Source of the DNA: an uncultured Roseibium sp.
GTDB taxonomy: Bacteria > Pseudomonadota > Alphaproteobacteria > Rhizobiales > Stappiaceae
Assembly: GCF_947499295.1 (NCBI RefSeq)
Contig: NZ_CANMNP010000018.1
Coordinates: forward strand, 100,741 to 164,740
DNA: 64,000 nt
Direction of reading: 5' to 3'
Of this stretch, positions 52,054 to 61,095 are shown piece by piece. The notes under the pieces were generated by a model. It was not told where the DNA came from and did not search any database. It worked only from the letters and a program-made list of their open reading frames with translations. The position numbers were made by a program, and so were the translations under genes. Numbering within the stretch: the stretch's first letter is position 1; each line of letters opens with the position of its first letter.

Positions 52054-53100
52054 ATGAAGATCGGAATAGCCACTTCCGGCTTATGGCGGCTTCGAGATGC
52101 TGTAGAGTTGTTGTCTGGTGGAGCAGCATTCAAGCTGTCGATCTTGAAGGGGGAAGCGGACCTATATGCTGGCTGGGGACATAAACCGACCGCAGCTAAA
52201 ACTCGTCAGGTTGCCCGCATTTCTGGTAAGCCTTACATCGCGTTTGAAGATGCTTTCTTGCGCTCTGTATTCCCGGGTGATGCGGAACTGCCGCTTGGCA
52301 TGATCATAGACAGGACAGGCATATATTACGACGCCTCCCAACCTAGTGACCTAGAAGCCTATATCAACCGCCGCAGGTGCATCGGTGCCAAAGCAAGTGA
52401 CTATCGGATGATCGAGGTTTTGCGCGAGCGTCGCCTGTCGAAATACAATTATAATATGATCGATAGTCTGGTAAGTCTTGGGCTTCAGTCTGCAGATAGG
52501 ATGGACAGGGTGTTGGTTGTCGATCAGACCGCCGGAGATGCCTCCATTTCGGGTGCAGGCGCGGGACGAGACTCCTTTGATAAGATGCTCAGGGCTGCCG
52601 TCGCGGAAAATCCTGATGCGGAAATCTTACTGCGTGTTCATCCAGAGACCATGCTCGGGCGAAAAGCAGGGCATTTTAGCGTGGAATATTTAGAAAATCT
52701 TGCGATGCAAAACGTAGCTTTTCGGCATTGTTATTCTGAAGACCGGTTGCGATTGACGCCAGAAGCACTAAACCCTTGGGCGTTGCTGGAAGGGTGCGCT
52801 AAAGTGTATTGCGTTTCGAGCCAACTGGGTTTCGAGGCCCTTCTGGCCGGGTGCGAAGTGCATTGCTTCGGCATGCCCTTTTACGGCGGGTGGGGCATCA
52901 CTCGAGATCGCATGGTGCCTGCGCCGTCCCGGCGCGGACCGGCGACACTCGAAGCAGTATTCGCAGGCACCTATATAGATTACAGTCACTACGTAGATCA
53001 TTCCAGCAAGTCGCTTATGCATATCGATGAGGCGATCGAGTTCTTGTCACAAAAACGAAATAGTCTGCGCGTATTCGCCGGCCAGTGCGACAACGGGTGA
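52054..53100 (+). CDS. Single-module KpsC-like capsule beta-Kdo transferase
   Basis: A 348-aa protein with the KpsC module signature. Landmarks are ADLYAGWGHKP, PYIAFEDAFLRS, GIYYDASQPSDLE, VLVVDQTAGDASI, LLRVHPETMLGRKAGHF, SSQLGFEALLAG and MPFYGGWGITRD. KpsC builds the poly-Kdo linker that anchors group 2 capsules to phospholipid. E. coli KpsC is about 675 aa with two such modules; this protein has just one, so it may add a single kind of linkage or partner with another transferase. ATG 52054 has a weak binding site. No KpsS was found. Confidence 0.83.
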   Translation: MKIGIATSGLWRLRDAVELLSGGAAFKLSILKGEADLYAGWGHKPTAAKTRQVARISGKPYIAFEDAFLRSVFPGDAELPLGMIIDRTGIYYDASQPSDLEAYINRRRCIGAKASDYRMIEVLRERRLSKYNYNMIDSLVSLGLQSADRMDRVLVVDQTAGDASISGAGAGRDSFDKMLRAAVAENPDAEILLRVHPETMLGRKAGHFSVEYLENLAMQNVAFRHCYSEDRLRLTPEALNPWALLEGCAKVYCVSSQLGFEALLAGCEVHCFGMPFYGGWGITRDRMVPAPSRRGPATLEAVFAGTYIDYSHYVDHSSKSLMHIDEAIEFLSQKRNSLRVFAGQCDNG

Positions 53101-53269
53101 CCGGGGCAAGTCCGGCCGGTTAATAGTGAGAAGAAAAATACGGCTGCACACTTGTTCTCACAAGAGGGATATGGGAATAGAGCAGCAACAGGTTTAGGGC
53201 CTGAAACAGGGAATAATCCTTAGTACTGGATGCTGACAAAGCTTCAGATTTTGCCGAGAAGGTAGAAAA

Positions 53270-54199
53270 ATGGTTGATGTAAAGGTTATTGCTGAGATCG
53301 GCTGCAACCACAAAGGCGACATGGATATCGCCAAGGAGCTTATTCAGGTTGCGAGCAAAATCTGCGGTGCAGATGTTGCAAAATTTCAGAAAAGGCACAA
53401 TCGCGAGCTTTTGACCCCTGAAGAGTATGAAACGCCGCACCCGGTGCCGGAGAACGCATACGGCCCCACTTATGGTGCGCACCGCGAATATCTCGAGTTT
53501 TCTGTAGGCCAGCACAAGGAAATTCAGCAAGAATGCCGTCTTGTCGGCATTGACTATTCGACCTCAGTCTGGGACCTAACTTCTGCCCAGGAAATAGCCT
53601 CACTGAAGCCGAACCTAATCAAGTTGCCGTCGGCAACCAACCAGCATTTTGTCTTGCAGGAGTATCTCTGCAAGAACTATGACGGAGAAATCCACGTCTC
53701 GACCGGGATGACCACGCGCGACGAAATCGAGAAGGTCATTGCCTTCTACGAGAAGCACGGCCGCGCCAAGGACCTCGTGGTCTATGCCTGCACGTCCGGT
53801 TACCCGGTTGCCTTCAAGGACCTCTGCCTGATGGAAATCAACACCCTTCAGGAAAAATACGGCGACCGCGTCAAGTCGATCGGTTTCTCAGGTCACCACC
53901 TGGGGATTGCGGCCGACGTCGCAGCCATGGCTCTCGGCGCTGCCGGCTACGAGCGTTATGGCAAGGGCAAGTTCGAATATATCGAGCGCCACTTCACGCT
54001 TGACCGGACTTGGAAGGGAACTGACCATGCAGCCAGCCTTGAGCCGGATGGGCTTCGCCGAATGTGTCGCGACTTAAGCAATGTGGCCAAAGCACTAGAA
54101 TTCAAAAAATCCGATCTTCTGGATGTCGAGAAGATTCAGCGCGACAAGTTGAAATGGCGTGAGGAAAAGCACGGCGCGAATATCCGCCAAGTGTCTTAA
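53270..54199 (+). CDS. neuB: NeuB-type nonulosonic acid synthase lacking the SAF domain
   Basis: A 309-aa TIM-barrel enzyme condensing PEP with a hexose or N-acylhexosamine to form a nine-carbon 2-keto acid. The opening VKVIAEIGCNHKGDMDIAKELI, ADVAKFQKR, STSVWDLTSAQ and LIKLPSATN are NeuB features, and HVSTGMTT and SGHHLGI follow. The C-terminal antifreeze-like (SAF) domain usual in NeuB (about 345 aa) is missing. No UDP-GlcNAc 2-epimerase (NeuC) is nearby, so a mannose-derived Kdn-like product is possible. ATG 53270 follows GAGAAGG. It is 5 bp before the CMP-transferase gene. Confidence 0.87.
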   Translation: MVDVKVIAEIGCNHKGDMDIAKELIQVASKICGADVAKFQKRHNRELLTPEEYETPHPVPENAYGPTYGAHREYLEFSVGQHKEIQQECRLVGIDYSTSVWDLTSAQEIASLKPNLIKLPSATNQHFVLQEYLCKNYDGEIHVSTGMTTRDEIEKVIAFYEKHGRAKDLVVYACTSGYPVAFKDLCLMEINTLQEKYGDRVKSIGFSGHHLGIAADVAAMALGAAGYERYGKGKFEYIERHFTLDRTWKGTDHAASLEPDGLRRMCRDLSNVAKALEFKKSDLLDVEKIQRDKLKWREEKHGANIRQVS

Positions 54200-54204
54200 G
54201 TCCA

Positions 54205-55380
54205 ATGGACGTCATTGCTGTAATTCCGGCGCGGGGAGGCTCTGTCGGTCTCCCCCGCAAAAATATTCTTCCTCTTCTTGGTGTTCCCCTTGTGGTACGC
54301 ACAATCCAGACGGCATTGCAGGCAAAGTCGCTGAAAGAGGTCTTCGTCACCAGCAATGATGAAGACATCTTACGGATCTCAGCGGCGGCAGGTGCGACCG
54401 TCATTCGGCGTCCGGAGACGCTGAGCAACAGTACCGCGAGTTCGGAAGCCGCACTTCTGCACGCGCTCCAGTGGATCCAGGAGCAGGGGCATGCTCTGCC
54501 GGACTATCTTGTGTTTCTGCAATGCACGTCAGCATTTACTCGTTCCGAAGACATTGATCTCGTCCTAGAGACCATGGTCGGCAAAGGCGCGCGTGCAGCT
54601 CTCTCCGTCGTCGAAGATCACGGTTTTATCTGGCAGGAAGACGACGACGGCTTCGCTGAAGGCATCACACACGACCATAATGAGCCGCGACAGCGCCGTC
54701 AGGACATGAAGCCGCGATACCGCGAAAACGGCGCGATTTACTCGATGCATGTGCCGTCCTTTCTTGAAAAGAAGGAACGGTTCTGCGGACCGGTTGTCAT
54801 GGTGCCTGTCGAGGGTCCGACCGTGGAGATCGACAACAAGGAAGACTGGGACGTGGTCGAAGCTTTCCTGAACGCGCGCGAACGACCCCCCAAATCGGCA
54901 GCAGGGGAACACAAGGTCAAGGCCGTCATCACGGATTTCGACGGTGTACATACCGATGACCGGGTGATCGTGGACCAGGACGGCCGGGAGTCGGTCACTT
55001 GCAGCCGGAGGGATGGCCTTGGCCTTGAACTCCTGCGCAAGCGGAACGTGAAGTTGATGATCCTTTCCAAGGAGGCCAATCCGGTCGTCCGGGCAAGGGC
55101 TGCGAAGTTGCAGGTGCCGGTGATGAACCAGATCGAGGACAAGCTTTCCGTTCTGGACACCTGGCGTCAAGGACAAGGGCTTGAGTGGACTGAAATTGTT
55201 TATATCGGCAATGACGTGAACGATATTGACTGCATGCGGACTTGTGGTCTGTCCTTTGCACCCGCGGACGCACATCCTGCCGCGCTGGATGCGGCCGACC
55301 GTATCTTGAAGGCTGATGGTGGAAAAGGGGCCGTCCGGGAAATGTGCGACTACCTCATCGCAGCTGGCCTCGTGGAGTAA
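54205..55380 (+). CDS. neuA: CMP-nonulosonate cytidylyltransferase fused to a KdsC-like phosphatase
   Basis: A 391-aa fusion. Residues about 1-225 form NeuA, with AVIPARGGSVGLPRKNI for CTP binding, FVTSNDEDI and FLQCTSAFT. Residues about 235-391 form a HAD phosphatase of the KdsC type (VITDFDGVHTDDRVI, then SKEANPVVRARA and YIGNDVNDIDCM). The combination can remove the 9-phosphate from a nonulosonate 9-phosphate and activate the sugar as CMP ester. Pairing with NeuB fits the Kdn pathway, where synthesis starts from mannose 6-phosphate. The start follows neuB by 5 bp. Confidence 0.88.
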   Translation: MDVIAVIPARGGSVGLPRKNILPLLGVPLVVRTIQTALQAKSLKEVFVTSNDEDILRISAAAGATVIRRPETLSNSTASSEAALLHALQWIQEQGHALPDYLVFLQCTSAFTRSEDIDLVLETMVGKGARAALSVVEDHGFIWQEDDDGFAEGITHDHNEPRQRRQDMKPRYRENGAIYSMHVPSFLEKKERFCGPVVMVPVEGPTVEIDNKEDWDVVEAFLNARERPPKSAAGEHKVKAVITDFDGVHTDDRVIVDQDGRESVTCSRRDGLGLELLRKRNVKLMILSKEANPVVRARAAKLQVPVMNQIEDKLSVLDTWRQGQGLEWTEIVYIGNDVNDIDCMRTCGLSFAPADAHPAALDAADRILKADGGKGAVREMCDYLIAAGLVE

Positions 55381-55385
55381 AGTCA

Positions 55386-56609
55386 ATGCGTGTACTCGCT
55401 CTTGCGGGATATGATTCCTTCCTCAACACGGCGCGGCTCATTGCACCGTATTTCGAGCGACAGAGAGCTACTGTCGACTTCGCGCTTGTCAGTGCACGCA
55501 AGAAAAAACAGATTAGTGATGGGCAGGTTGCGGAATTGGGTTTTAGCAATCCCATTCCGGTCGTTACGATCAAAGGCCTCTGTCAGAGCCGTGAAATCAA
55601 ATCGTACGACATTGTTTTGTCGTGTCTTGAAGGGATGTCCACACGACATCTCTTTCACTATTTGCAGGATTTGGGAAGTACAAGGCCACTGGTGATTTGT
55701 GTCTATCCCGGTCTTGTGCTGCGGTATGCATTTGACGGCTTTTCCATGCGCGCTCCGGCAGATTTTTTGTGGCTGAACTGCGAGAGGGACGTAGAGGCTT
55801 ACACGGCAATGTGCGAGTCCTTTGATCAGGATGCGTCGAATGCCAGGCTGTTCGGCAACGCGTCTCTGTTGGAGAAGATAGAAAGAAAATCTGATGTCGC
55901 AGCGGAAGGGCCTGTCGTATTCTTCGAGCAGGCCGTTATTCCGCGCTATTATCACGAGCGAAGGTTTCTGGCCGAACAGCTCTGCGCCTTGGCGAGGCGC
56001 TATCCGGGAAAGGAATTCCTGATCAAGGCGCGGGCGGCCGGCAAGAAGGCAACCTTGCACAGAACCTGGCACGCGATTGATCACTTGTTTGGCGAAGTCG
56101 CCAGTTTGGATGAAGGCGTACCCGCGAATATCCACCTTACGGAGGAGCGCACTCCCGCGCTGCTCGCTAGAGCATCACACTGCCTGACAATTTCCTCAAC
56201 AGTTGCCATTGAAGCGTTGCATGCCGGAATTGACACGACACTGATCGCAGATTTCGGAGCGCATGACGATTACGGTTTGCAGTATTTTTATGGGTCCGGG
56301 TTACTGAGGAGCTTCGAACACATCGACCTTGACGTGCCGCCGCGGATGAACAAGCACTGGGGCGAGCAATTTGTTCTCGATCCGCTTTTGTCGATCAAGC
56401 AACTCGTTTCGGAGGCCATGCAGATCGGGCGGGATAAGAGGTCAATAGAGAACGTGTCGTCGCGACAATGTGAGAATTCGGATGCTCTGAGAGAAGCGTT
56501 TTTGCAAGAAAGTCCAGATTTTTACTTGTCCAGGTCTTTCAAAAGAAAGCGAAAGATTTTAGATATTTTGAAATCACATTCAAAGCTGCGGAGTATATTC
56601 GCAGGCTGA
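55386..56609 (+). CDS. Putative capsule glycosyltransferase (DUF6716-like), copy 1
   Basis: A 407-aa GT-B-looking cytosolic protein: N-terminal Rossmann-like start MRVLALAGYDSFLN, then VFFEQAVIPRYYHERRFLAEQL and ISSTVAIEALHAGIDTTLIADFG. The latter two segments recur in the gene at 56856, so the two are paralogues. They sit right after CMP-nonulosonate genes, so a nonulosonate transferase role is inferred; relatives known to me by name only are DUF6716 putative glycosyltransferases. ATG 55386 is 5 bp after neuA. The C-terminal 90 residues are Arg/Lys/Ser-rich. Confidence 0.65.
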   Translation: MRVLALAGYDSFLNTARLIAPYFERQRATVDFALVSARKKKQISDGQVAELGFSNPIPVVTIKGLCQSREIKSYDIVLSCLEGMSTRHLFHYLQDLGSTRPLVICVYPGLVLRYAFDGFSMRAPADFLWLNCERDVEAYTAMCESFDQDASNARLFGNASLLEKIERKSDVAAEGPVVFFEQAVIPRYYHERRFLAEQLCALARRYPGKEFLIKARAAGKKATLHRTWHAIDHLFGEVASLDEGVPANIHLTEERTPALLARASHCLTISSTVAIEALHAGIDTTLIADFGAHDDYGLQYFYGSGLLRSFEHIDLDVPPRMNKHWGEQFVLDPLLSIKQLVSEAMQIGRDKRSIENVSSRQCENSDALREAFLQESPDFYLSRSFKRKRKILDILKSHSKLRSIFAG

Positions 56610-56658
56610 CCATTCCACTATACGTGAATTGAACAGACGGGTATCGAAAGGCTCGCAA

Positions 56659-56859
56659 ATGAATTACGTTTTCCGGAGCTTGCTAGATTTTTGTCAAGCA
56701 ATAGTGGACGGTTTGCACTGCGGTTACCTCTCAAGGATTGATCGACGAGGAAGGCGGTTGGAGGCCGCGGTCGACCAGTTGATAGAACGGGCCGACAAGG
56801 CACATGACGCTCGCCAACAACAGGTTCTTCTCGACTTCCTGAGAGATCTCAAATCGTGA
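56659..56859 (+). CDS. Small unassigned protein between the two putative transferases
   Basis: A 66-aa helical, charged protein (ATG 56659 after AAAGG). It ends with RQQQVLLDFLRDLKS, and its stop overlaps the GTG of the next gene (56856) by 4 bp. Such coupling and an all-alpha appearance argue for a real gene. There is no signal peptide or membrane helix. It may be an adaptor for the transferases or just a spacer. No family recognised. Confidence 0.5.
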   Translation: MNYVFRSLLDFCQAIVDGLHCGYLSRIDRRGRRLEAAVDQLIERADKAHDARQQQVLLDFLRDLKS

Positions 56860-57902
56860 AAATCTTGCTTCCGTTTTTTGACGATTCCTCGTTGCTGTTT
56901 GCGGCCAGGATGAGTGAAGAGCTGACCCGTCGCGGCCACGATTGCGTTAGCTATTACATGAAGTACAGCCGGGATGCCGCTCAGATTTCTGACCGTCAGA
57001 TGAATGCAAATACCGAAAACGGTCCTGATCTAGTGGCCGAAGAAGAAGCCCTTTCGACGGAGTTCCTTAGGAGCTTCGATGCCGTCATCGTGTGCCGCGT
57101 GACAAGGGAGATACGGGATCTGGTCAACAATAAGGCGTATATGGCCGAGGGAAAGCGGCCGTGTTTCATCGCATTTCAGCCAGGTCTAGAATTTACGCCG
57201 GAGCGTGGGGTGAGAAACCGGCGCAACTTTGATGTGGTGTTCCTGAACAGCCAGACTGATGCGGACGCCTACGGCCCCGAAATTACGGGCCGAGGTTGGA
57301 AACATGTGTCCTGGGGGCATCCTTACTTTCTAAAACCAGCTGAGCTGCGAGATGATCGTGGCGGCGACATTTTCTTCTTCGCTCAGGCCATAAGCCCTGT
57401 GACCTATAATAGCCGAATTCATATCGCCGAAGTGCTGCGGGCGATTGCACTTGCTAATCCCCATCGGCAGCTCTTCGTCAAACTGCGGCACCTGCCGAAC
57501 GAGAACACCGATCATGTTCACAGGGAGGAATTCAACTATCCAGATCTGTTCAAGGATCTTTGGGAGGTTCCCGAAAACATAGTCTTTTCGGCCTGCACAA
57601 TGAAGGAAGCTCTGGCGAGAGCATCCTTGGCGCTCACTTGCACGTCAACTGCTGCGATGGATGCGCTTAGCGCGGGTGTGCCGACAATCGTCTACACTGA
57701 CTACGTCGAAAACTATAGAGACCGCATGGCTGGTGCGATGCAAAGAATTTTCAGAGACAGTGGGATTATCATGCCGTTAAAGAGCGTTCTCTATCTCGAC
57801 TATAGAAAACCTCGAATGTCTTGGCTTGAAAGGCATTTCAGAGACGAAACCATTTTTTTGGAATTGTTGAGAGTGGTTTCAAAGTTTACTATGAAAGCTT
57901 GA
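56856..57902 (+). CDS. Putative capsule glycosyltransferase (DUF6716-like), copy 2
   Basis: A 348-aa GT-B-like protein opening with MKILLPFFDDSSLLFAARMS. It shares FFAQAISPVTYNSRIHIAEVL and TSTAAMDALSAGVPTIVYTDY with copy 1 at equivalent positions. Both carry an acidic residue and STxAxxAL segment in the C-terminal domain, expected to bind a nucleotide sugar. It has no membrane helix. The GTG start overlaps the small gene before it. Two related transferases in tandem suggest alternate linkages of a nonulosonic acid polymer; this is inference. Confidence 0.65.
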   Translation: MKILLPFFDDSSLLFAARMSEELTRRGHDCVSYYMKYSRDAAQISDRQMNANTENGPDLVAEEEALSTEFLRSFDAVIVCRVTREIRDLVNNKAYMAEGKRPCFIAFQPGLEFTPERGVRNRRNFDVVFLNSQTDADAYGPEITGRGWKHVSWGHPYFLKPAELRDDRGGDIFFFAQAISPVTYNSRIHIAEVLRAIALANPHRQLFVKLRHLPNENTDHVHREEFNYPDLFKDLWEVPENIVFSACTMKEALARASLALTCTSTAAMDALSAGVPTIVYTDYVENYRDRMAGAMQRIFRDSGIIMPLKSVLYLDYRKPRMSWLERHFRDETIFLELLRVVSKFTMKA

Positions 57903-58136
57903 GAAGAAACTGTCGAATGCATGGCCACATTGATATCATGAAATAGTACAGCAAATAACGAATGCTTCAGTGCGCAAAATAGGAGGACTAATATGTTCAA
58001 AAGCAGGCAATATCACTTACTTGCGAACTGTAATCAAATCAAATAGCAAATGTCACAAGTCAACTACTGAATCAAATCCCAGGTTAGCTATACCCTAACG
58101 ATTGCTAAAACTGCTGGACACTATGGAGCGCATCGA
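57903..58136. other. AT-rich gap at the edge of a transferred segment
   Basis: These 234 bp contain no gene. Base composition shifts to strongly AT-rich here and stays so up to about 60900. CAAATAGCAAAT and AATCAAATC repeats are the only patterns noted. It may be a junction between the capsule core and later-acquired genes and should contain the promoter of the methyltransferase gene. Confidence 0.35.
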
Positions 58137-58847
58137 ATGGTCAATTACAAGCATGTGCTTGAATCTCATCAAAAAGATATGGAGAGACGTTTATATAATG
58201 CTAATAAAATCTTGAGTATCGTGAAAAGATTTCACAACTTCAATAGTATGTTAGATATAGGTTGCGGCATAGGTGCTTGGTTGAATGCTGCATCGAAATT
58301 AGGTGTACAGAATATTAAGGGGGTGGAAGGTCCTTGGCTCAAAGAGACCGAGACGCTGGTTGACAGAAAAAAAATTGAAGTTGTGGACTTGTCAAAAAAG
58401 ACTTTTGAAACTCAACAGAGATATGATTTGGCGATAAGCATCGAGGTGGCGGAGCATCTTCCTGAAAAAATGGCTTCGAATTTCTGTGCGTCGCTCACGA
58501 ACGCTTCAGACTTTGTGTTATTTTCGGCTGCAATTCCTGGACAAGGCGGTGCTGGCCATATCAATGAACAATACATAGAGCATTGGATTGGAAATTTTTG
58601 GAACTTAGGTTATGTGCCTCTTGATGCCGTACGTCCTTTTATCCAAGCTGATAAAAACATGTATTGGTGGCTACAGCAAAACGTAGTTGTTTTCGTCAGC
58701 TACGACAGATTTATCGCCGACGAAAATTTACATAAATTTGCGGCTCCGCTTTCTTCATTCACCCGAATCTCACCGATTGTCTTCGAAAGTAAACGCAAAG
58801 AAATTCGGAAAATGAAAGACAAAAAAGAGAAAATAATATCAAGTTAA
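58137..58847 (+). CDS. Class I SAM-dependent methyltransferase, AT-rich
   Basis: A 236-aa methyltransferase with motif I MLDIGCGIGAWLNAA (about residues 38-52), the acidic VEGPW segment and ISIEVAEHLPEKMA. The class resembles methyltransferase-23 proteins that modify surface sugars. A Lys-rich tail ends the protein. GGAG at 58125-58128 supports ATG 58137. Codon use is far more AT-rich than in the rest of the window, indicating transfer. Probably decorates the capsule or another surface glycan; substrate unknown. Confidence 0.78.
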   Translation: MVNYKHVLESHQKDMERRLYNANKILSIVKRFHNFNSMLDIGCGIGAWLNAASKLGVQNIKGVEGPWLKETETLVDRKKIEVVDLSKKTFETQQRYDLAISIEVAEHLPEKMASNFCASLTNASDFVLFSAAIPGQGGAGHINEQYIEHWIGNFWNLGYVPLDAVRPFIQADKNMYWWLQQNVVVFVSYDRFIADENLHKFAAPLSSFTRISPIVFESKRKEIRKMKDKKEKIISS

Positions 58848-58996
58848 ACTGGGATCGGATAAAATATTGACATGTATTTAATATTTTGAAGATGTAATGG
58901 TCAATTTTAGGGGTGCCGGTAGTCTTGAGAAGCGTGTGGATGCCTCGAATGCGTTGGCATTGCTAGAAATAGAAGCGGGGACGAAAAGCTACAAAC

Positions 58997-60904
58997 ATGA
59001 AGATACTTAAGCCTTCGATTTCGCCCACATACATTACGGAAGAAATCAATTACTTGTCGCCTGCGTTTAGAGATCCATGTCGACATGGTGCACAGCAAGG
59101 GCCAAACTACAAACAAAAATACGATTACTTAACCGTTCTTTTCGACATATTTTATGATGACAGCGGGGGTATACTTGCGATAGCTCCCCCTTTAGGGCGC
59201 CATGTTCGGAAATATGGAATGAAGTTCCTATACACCAGTGGCGAAGAATGTAAATTTATTCATAATAGGAAAACGAACCTAGATTTTTTTAAACTATCAG
59301 GTGACGCCAAGGATAAATCTGTTCGCTTAAAGTCTAAACTGTTCGATCATACGGTCTCAATCTCGCAGAACGAAAGTAAATTTTTTGAAAATTGCCGAGT
59401 GTTATTGTTCATAAACAAAAATAATAGTATTCAATGGGTACATGATTTTGTTAAATTTTATGTGAAAATTCATGGAGCAGACGCTGTTTGTTTGTATGAT
59501 AATGGATCAACCGAATACGTCATTGACGATTTGCTCGACGCATTGAAAGATATACAAGGATTAAAGAAAGTAGCAATCGTTGGTTGGCCCTTTCCCTGGG
59601 GAGTTACCGATGGCAATTCAGATAGTTCGTATACGCAACGAGCTTTTTTGGAGCATGCAAGATGGCGTATGTTGACTAAAGCCCGAAGTGTACTTCAGTG
59701 CGACGTAGATGAGTTAATTTTCAGCGAAAGACATCGATTGTTCGAAACAGTAGAAAACTCTGAAACGGGCTATATCGCGATCAAGGGGCGGTGGATGACT
59801 AACCAACGCCGTGAAGCTTTGCAAATTATTGGGCCACCTAGACATCATCATTTTGAACTTACAGATCTTTCGGAATACGGTTGGTGTGGAAAAAAATGGG
59901 CATGCGTTCCTCGCAAGATCACCAAACACCAACAGTGGATGGTTCACGACATTTTCGGAGGAAAAAAAGTCGACCAAATCTCTTCAGAATTCATACTTCG
60001 TCACTTTGCCGGTCTCAACACAGGTTGGAAGCAGGCTAATCGTAGTGAAAACGTGGTTTCGGAAGTAGTTTTCAAGGAAGAAAAAAAAATAACTAGTGTA
60101 ATGCAAGCGCTTTTTGGAAACTCGGTGCCGAAATATTTAGTGGAATATTTGCCTAATGCGGCACAACTCGCATTCGCTGCAGGTCGCATTAGCGCTTCTC
60201 TGAGAAGTGAATTGGTAGAAGAGCTATATCAACGTTCTTTTTCTCACATTTGGCTCGCAATGTTGACGGCAAGATTTTATGAAAAGCAAAAGAATGATAC
60301 AAGAGCAAAAGAATTATACGAGCATGTGATTTCAATAGATGATACTATCTATGAGGCAAAACATTACCTTGGATTTATTTATGAGCGTCAGCAAAACTAT
60401 GAAAAAGCTTTTAACCTTGCGATTGATGCGGCATCAGAAATGCCAAGTGAAAAAAAATATACTCAACGGTTATTGAATCTTGGACATAAATTGAGAGAGT
60501 ATGACGAAATTCGTGCGATACTCGAGAGTATTAGGGTTGAGTTTCCAGACGATAAATGGATATTACTAGAGTTAGCTAAAATTTATGCAAGGAAGGAAGG
60601 GGCAGAATGTGCGCTCGAGCTGATTAGAAATAATGTAGACGATGTAGCTGATTTGGAAACTCTCGATCATAGGCTCTATCTAGCTGATTTGTATCTGAAG
60701 TGTGATTGCTTCGTTGAGGCGCTGACTATTGTAGAGCGTGCTCTCTATGAAGATGAAAAAAAACCGTGGACGCATTATCTGAGATCAAGATGCCATGAAA
60801 ACTTAGGTAACAAAGAAGAAGCGATAGAGGCAATTAAAACAGCTTTGAGTTTTAGCCCAGGGAATAAAGTATTTTTGCAATTTTATTCTACAATTTCTAA
60901 TTAG
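58997..60904 (+). CDS. GT2/GT92-like glycosyltransferase with C-terminal TPRs, AT-rich
   Basis: A 635-aa protein. Residues about 130-330 look like a GT-A domain of the GT92/DUF23-like kind (VLLFINKNNSIQWVHDFVKFY, VCLYDNGST and a DxD-type LQCDVDELIF). Residues about 410-635 form TPR-like helix pairs (ARFYEKQKNDTRAKELYEHV, YLGFIYERQQNYEKAFNLA). There is no signal peptide or membrane helix. Low GC relative to the chromosome suggests recent transfer with the methyltransferase upstream. The stop is followed immediately by IS remnants. Acceptor unknown. Confidence 0.72.
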   Translation: MKILKPSISPTYITEEINYLSPAFRDPCRHGAQQGPNYKQKYDYLTVLFDIFYDDSGGILAIAPPLGRHVRKYGMKFLYTSGEECKFIHNRKTNLDFFKLSGDAKDKSVRLKSKLFDHTVSISQNESKFFENCRVLLFINKNNSIQWVHDFVKFYVKIHGADAVCLYDNGSTEYVIDDLLDALKDIQGLKKVAIVGWPFPWGVTDGNSDSSYTQRAFLEHARWRMLTKARSVLQCDVDELIFSERHRLFETVENSETGYIAIKGRWMTNQRREALQIIGPPRHHHFELTDLSEYGWCGKKWACVPRKITKHQQWMVHDIFGGKKVDQISSEFILRHFAGLNTGWKQANRSENVVSEVVFKEEKKITSVMQALFGNSVPKYLVEYLPNAAQLAFAAGRISASLRSELVEELYQRSFSHIWLAMLTARFYEKQKNDTRAKELYEHVISIDDTIYEAKHYLGFIYERQQNYEKAFNLAIDAASEMPSEKKYTQRLLNLGHKLREYDEIRAILESIRVEFPDDKWILLELAKIYARKEGAECALELIRNNVDDVADLETLDHRLYLADLYLKCDCFVEALTIVERALYEDEKKPWTHYLRSRCHENLGNKEEAIEAIKTALSFSPGNKVFLQFYSTISN

Positions 60905-60952
60905 AGCGGTTCCAAAAGAGTCTGAGTCGATTTTGGCTTCCCTAATCGCTGG

Positions 60953-61060
60953 GAAAGCGCAAGAATGGCGGCGTGGATGTGTAAGATGCTAAACGGTTGC
61001 ATGAGCTTGAGGCAGAGAATGCCAATCTCAAGCAGATCGGATGTGACCTGCAACCTGAAA
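60953..61060 (+). pseudogene. Degenerate 3' remnant of an IS3-family orfA
   Basis: One frame reads KRKNGGVDV, stop, then DAKRLHELEAENANLKQI and runs to a stop. The KYGGMDV-x-DAKRLRELE-EN-LK pattern is the leucine-zipper end of IS3-family (IS407-type) OrfA proteins. The in-frame stop and loss of the rest show decay. It is a different copy from the element to its right. Confidence 0.6.
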
Positions 61061-61095
61061 ACTCCTTCAGTTTGATGTAGAGTCCCTCGCGGCAT

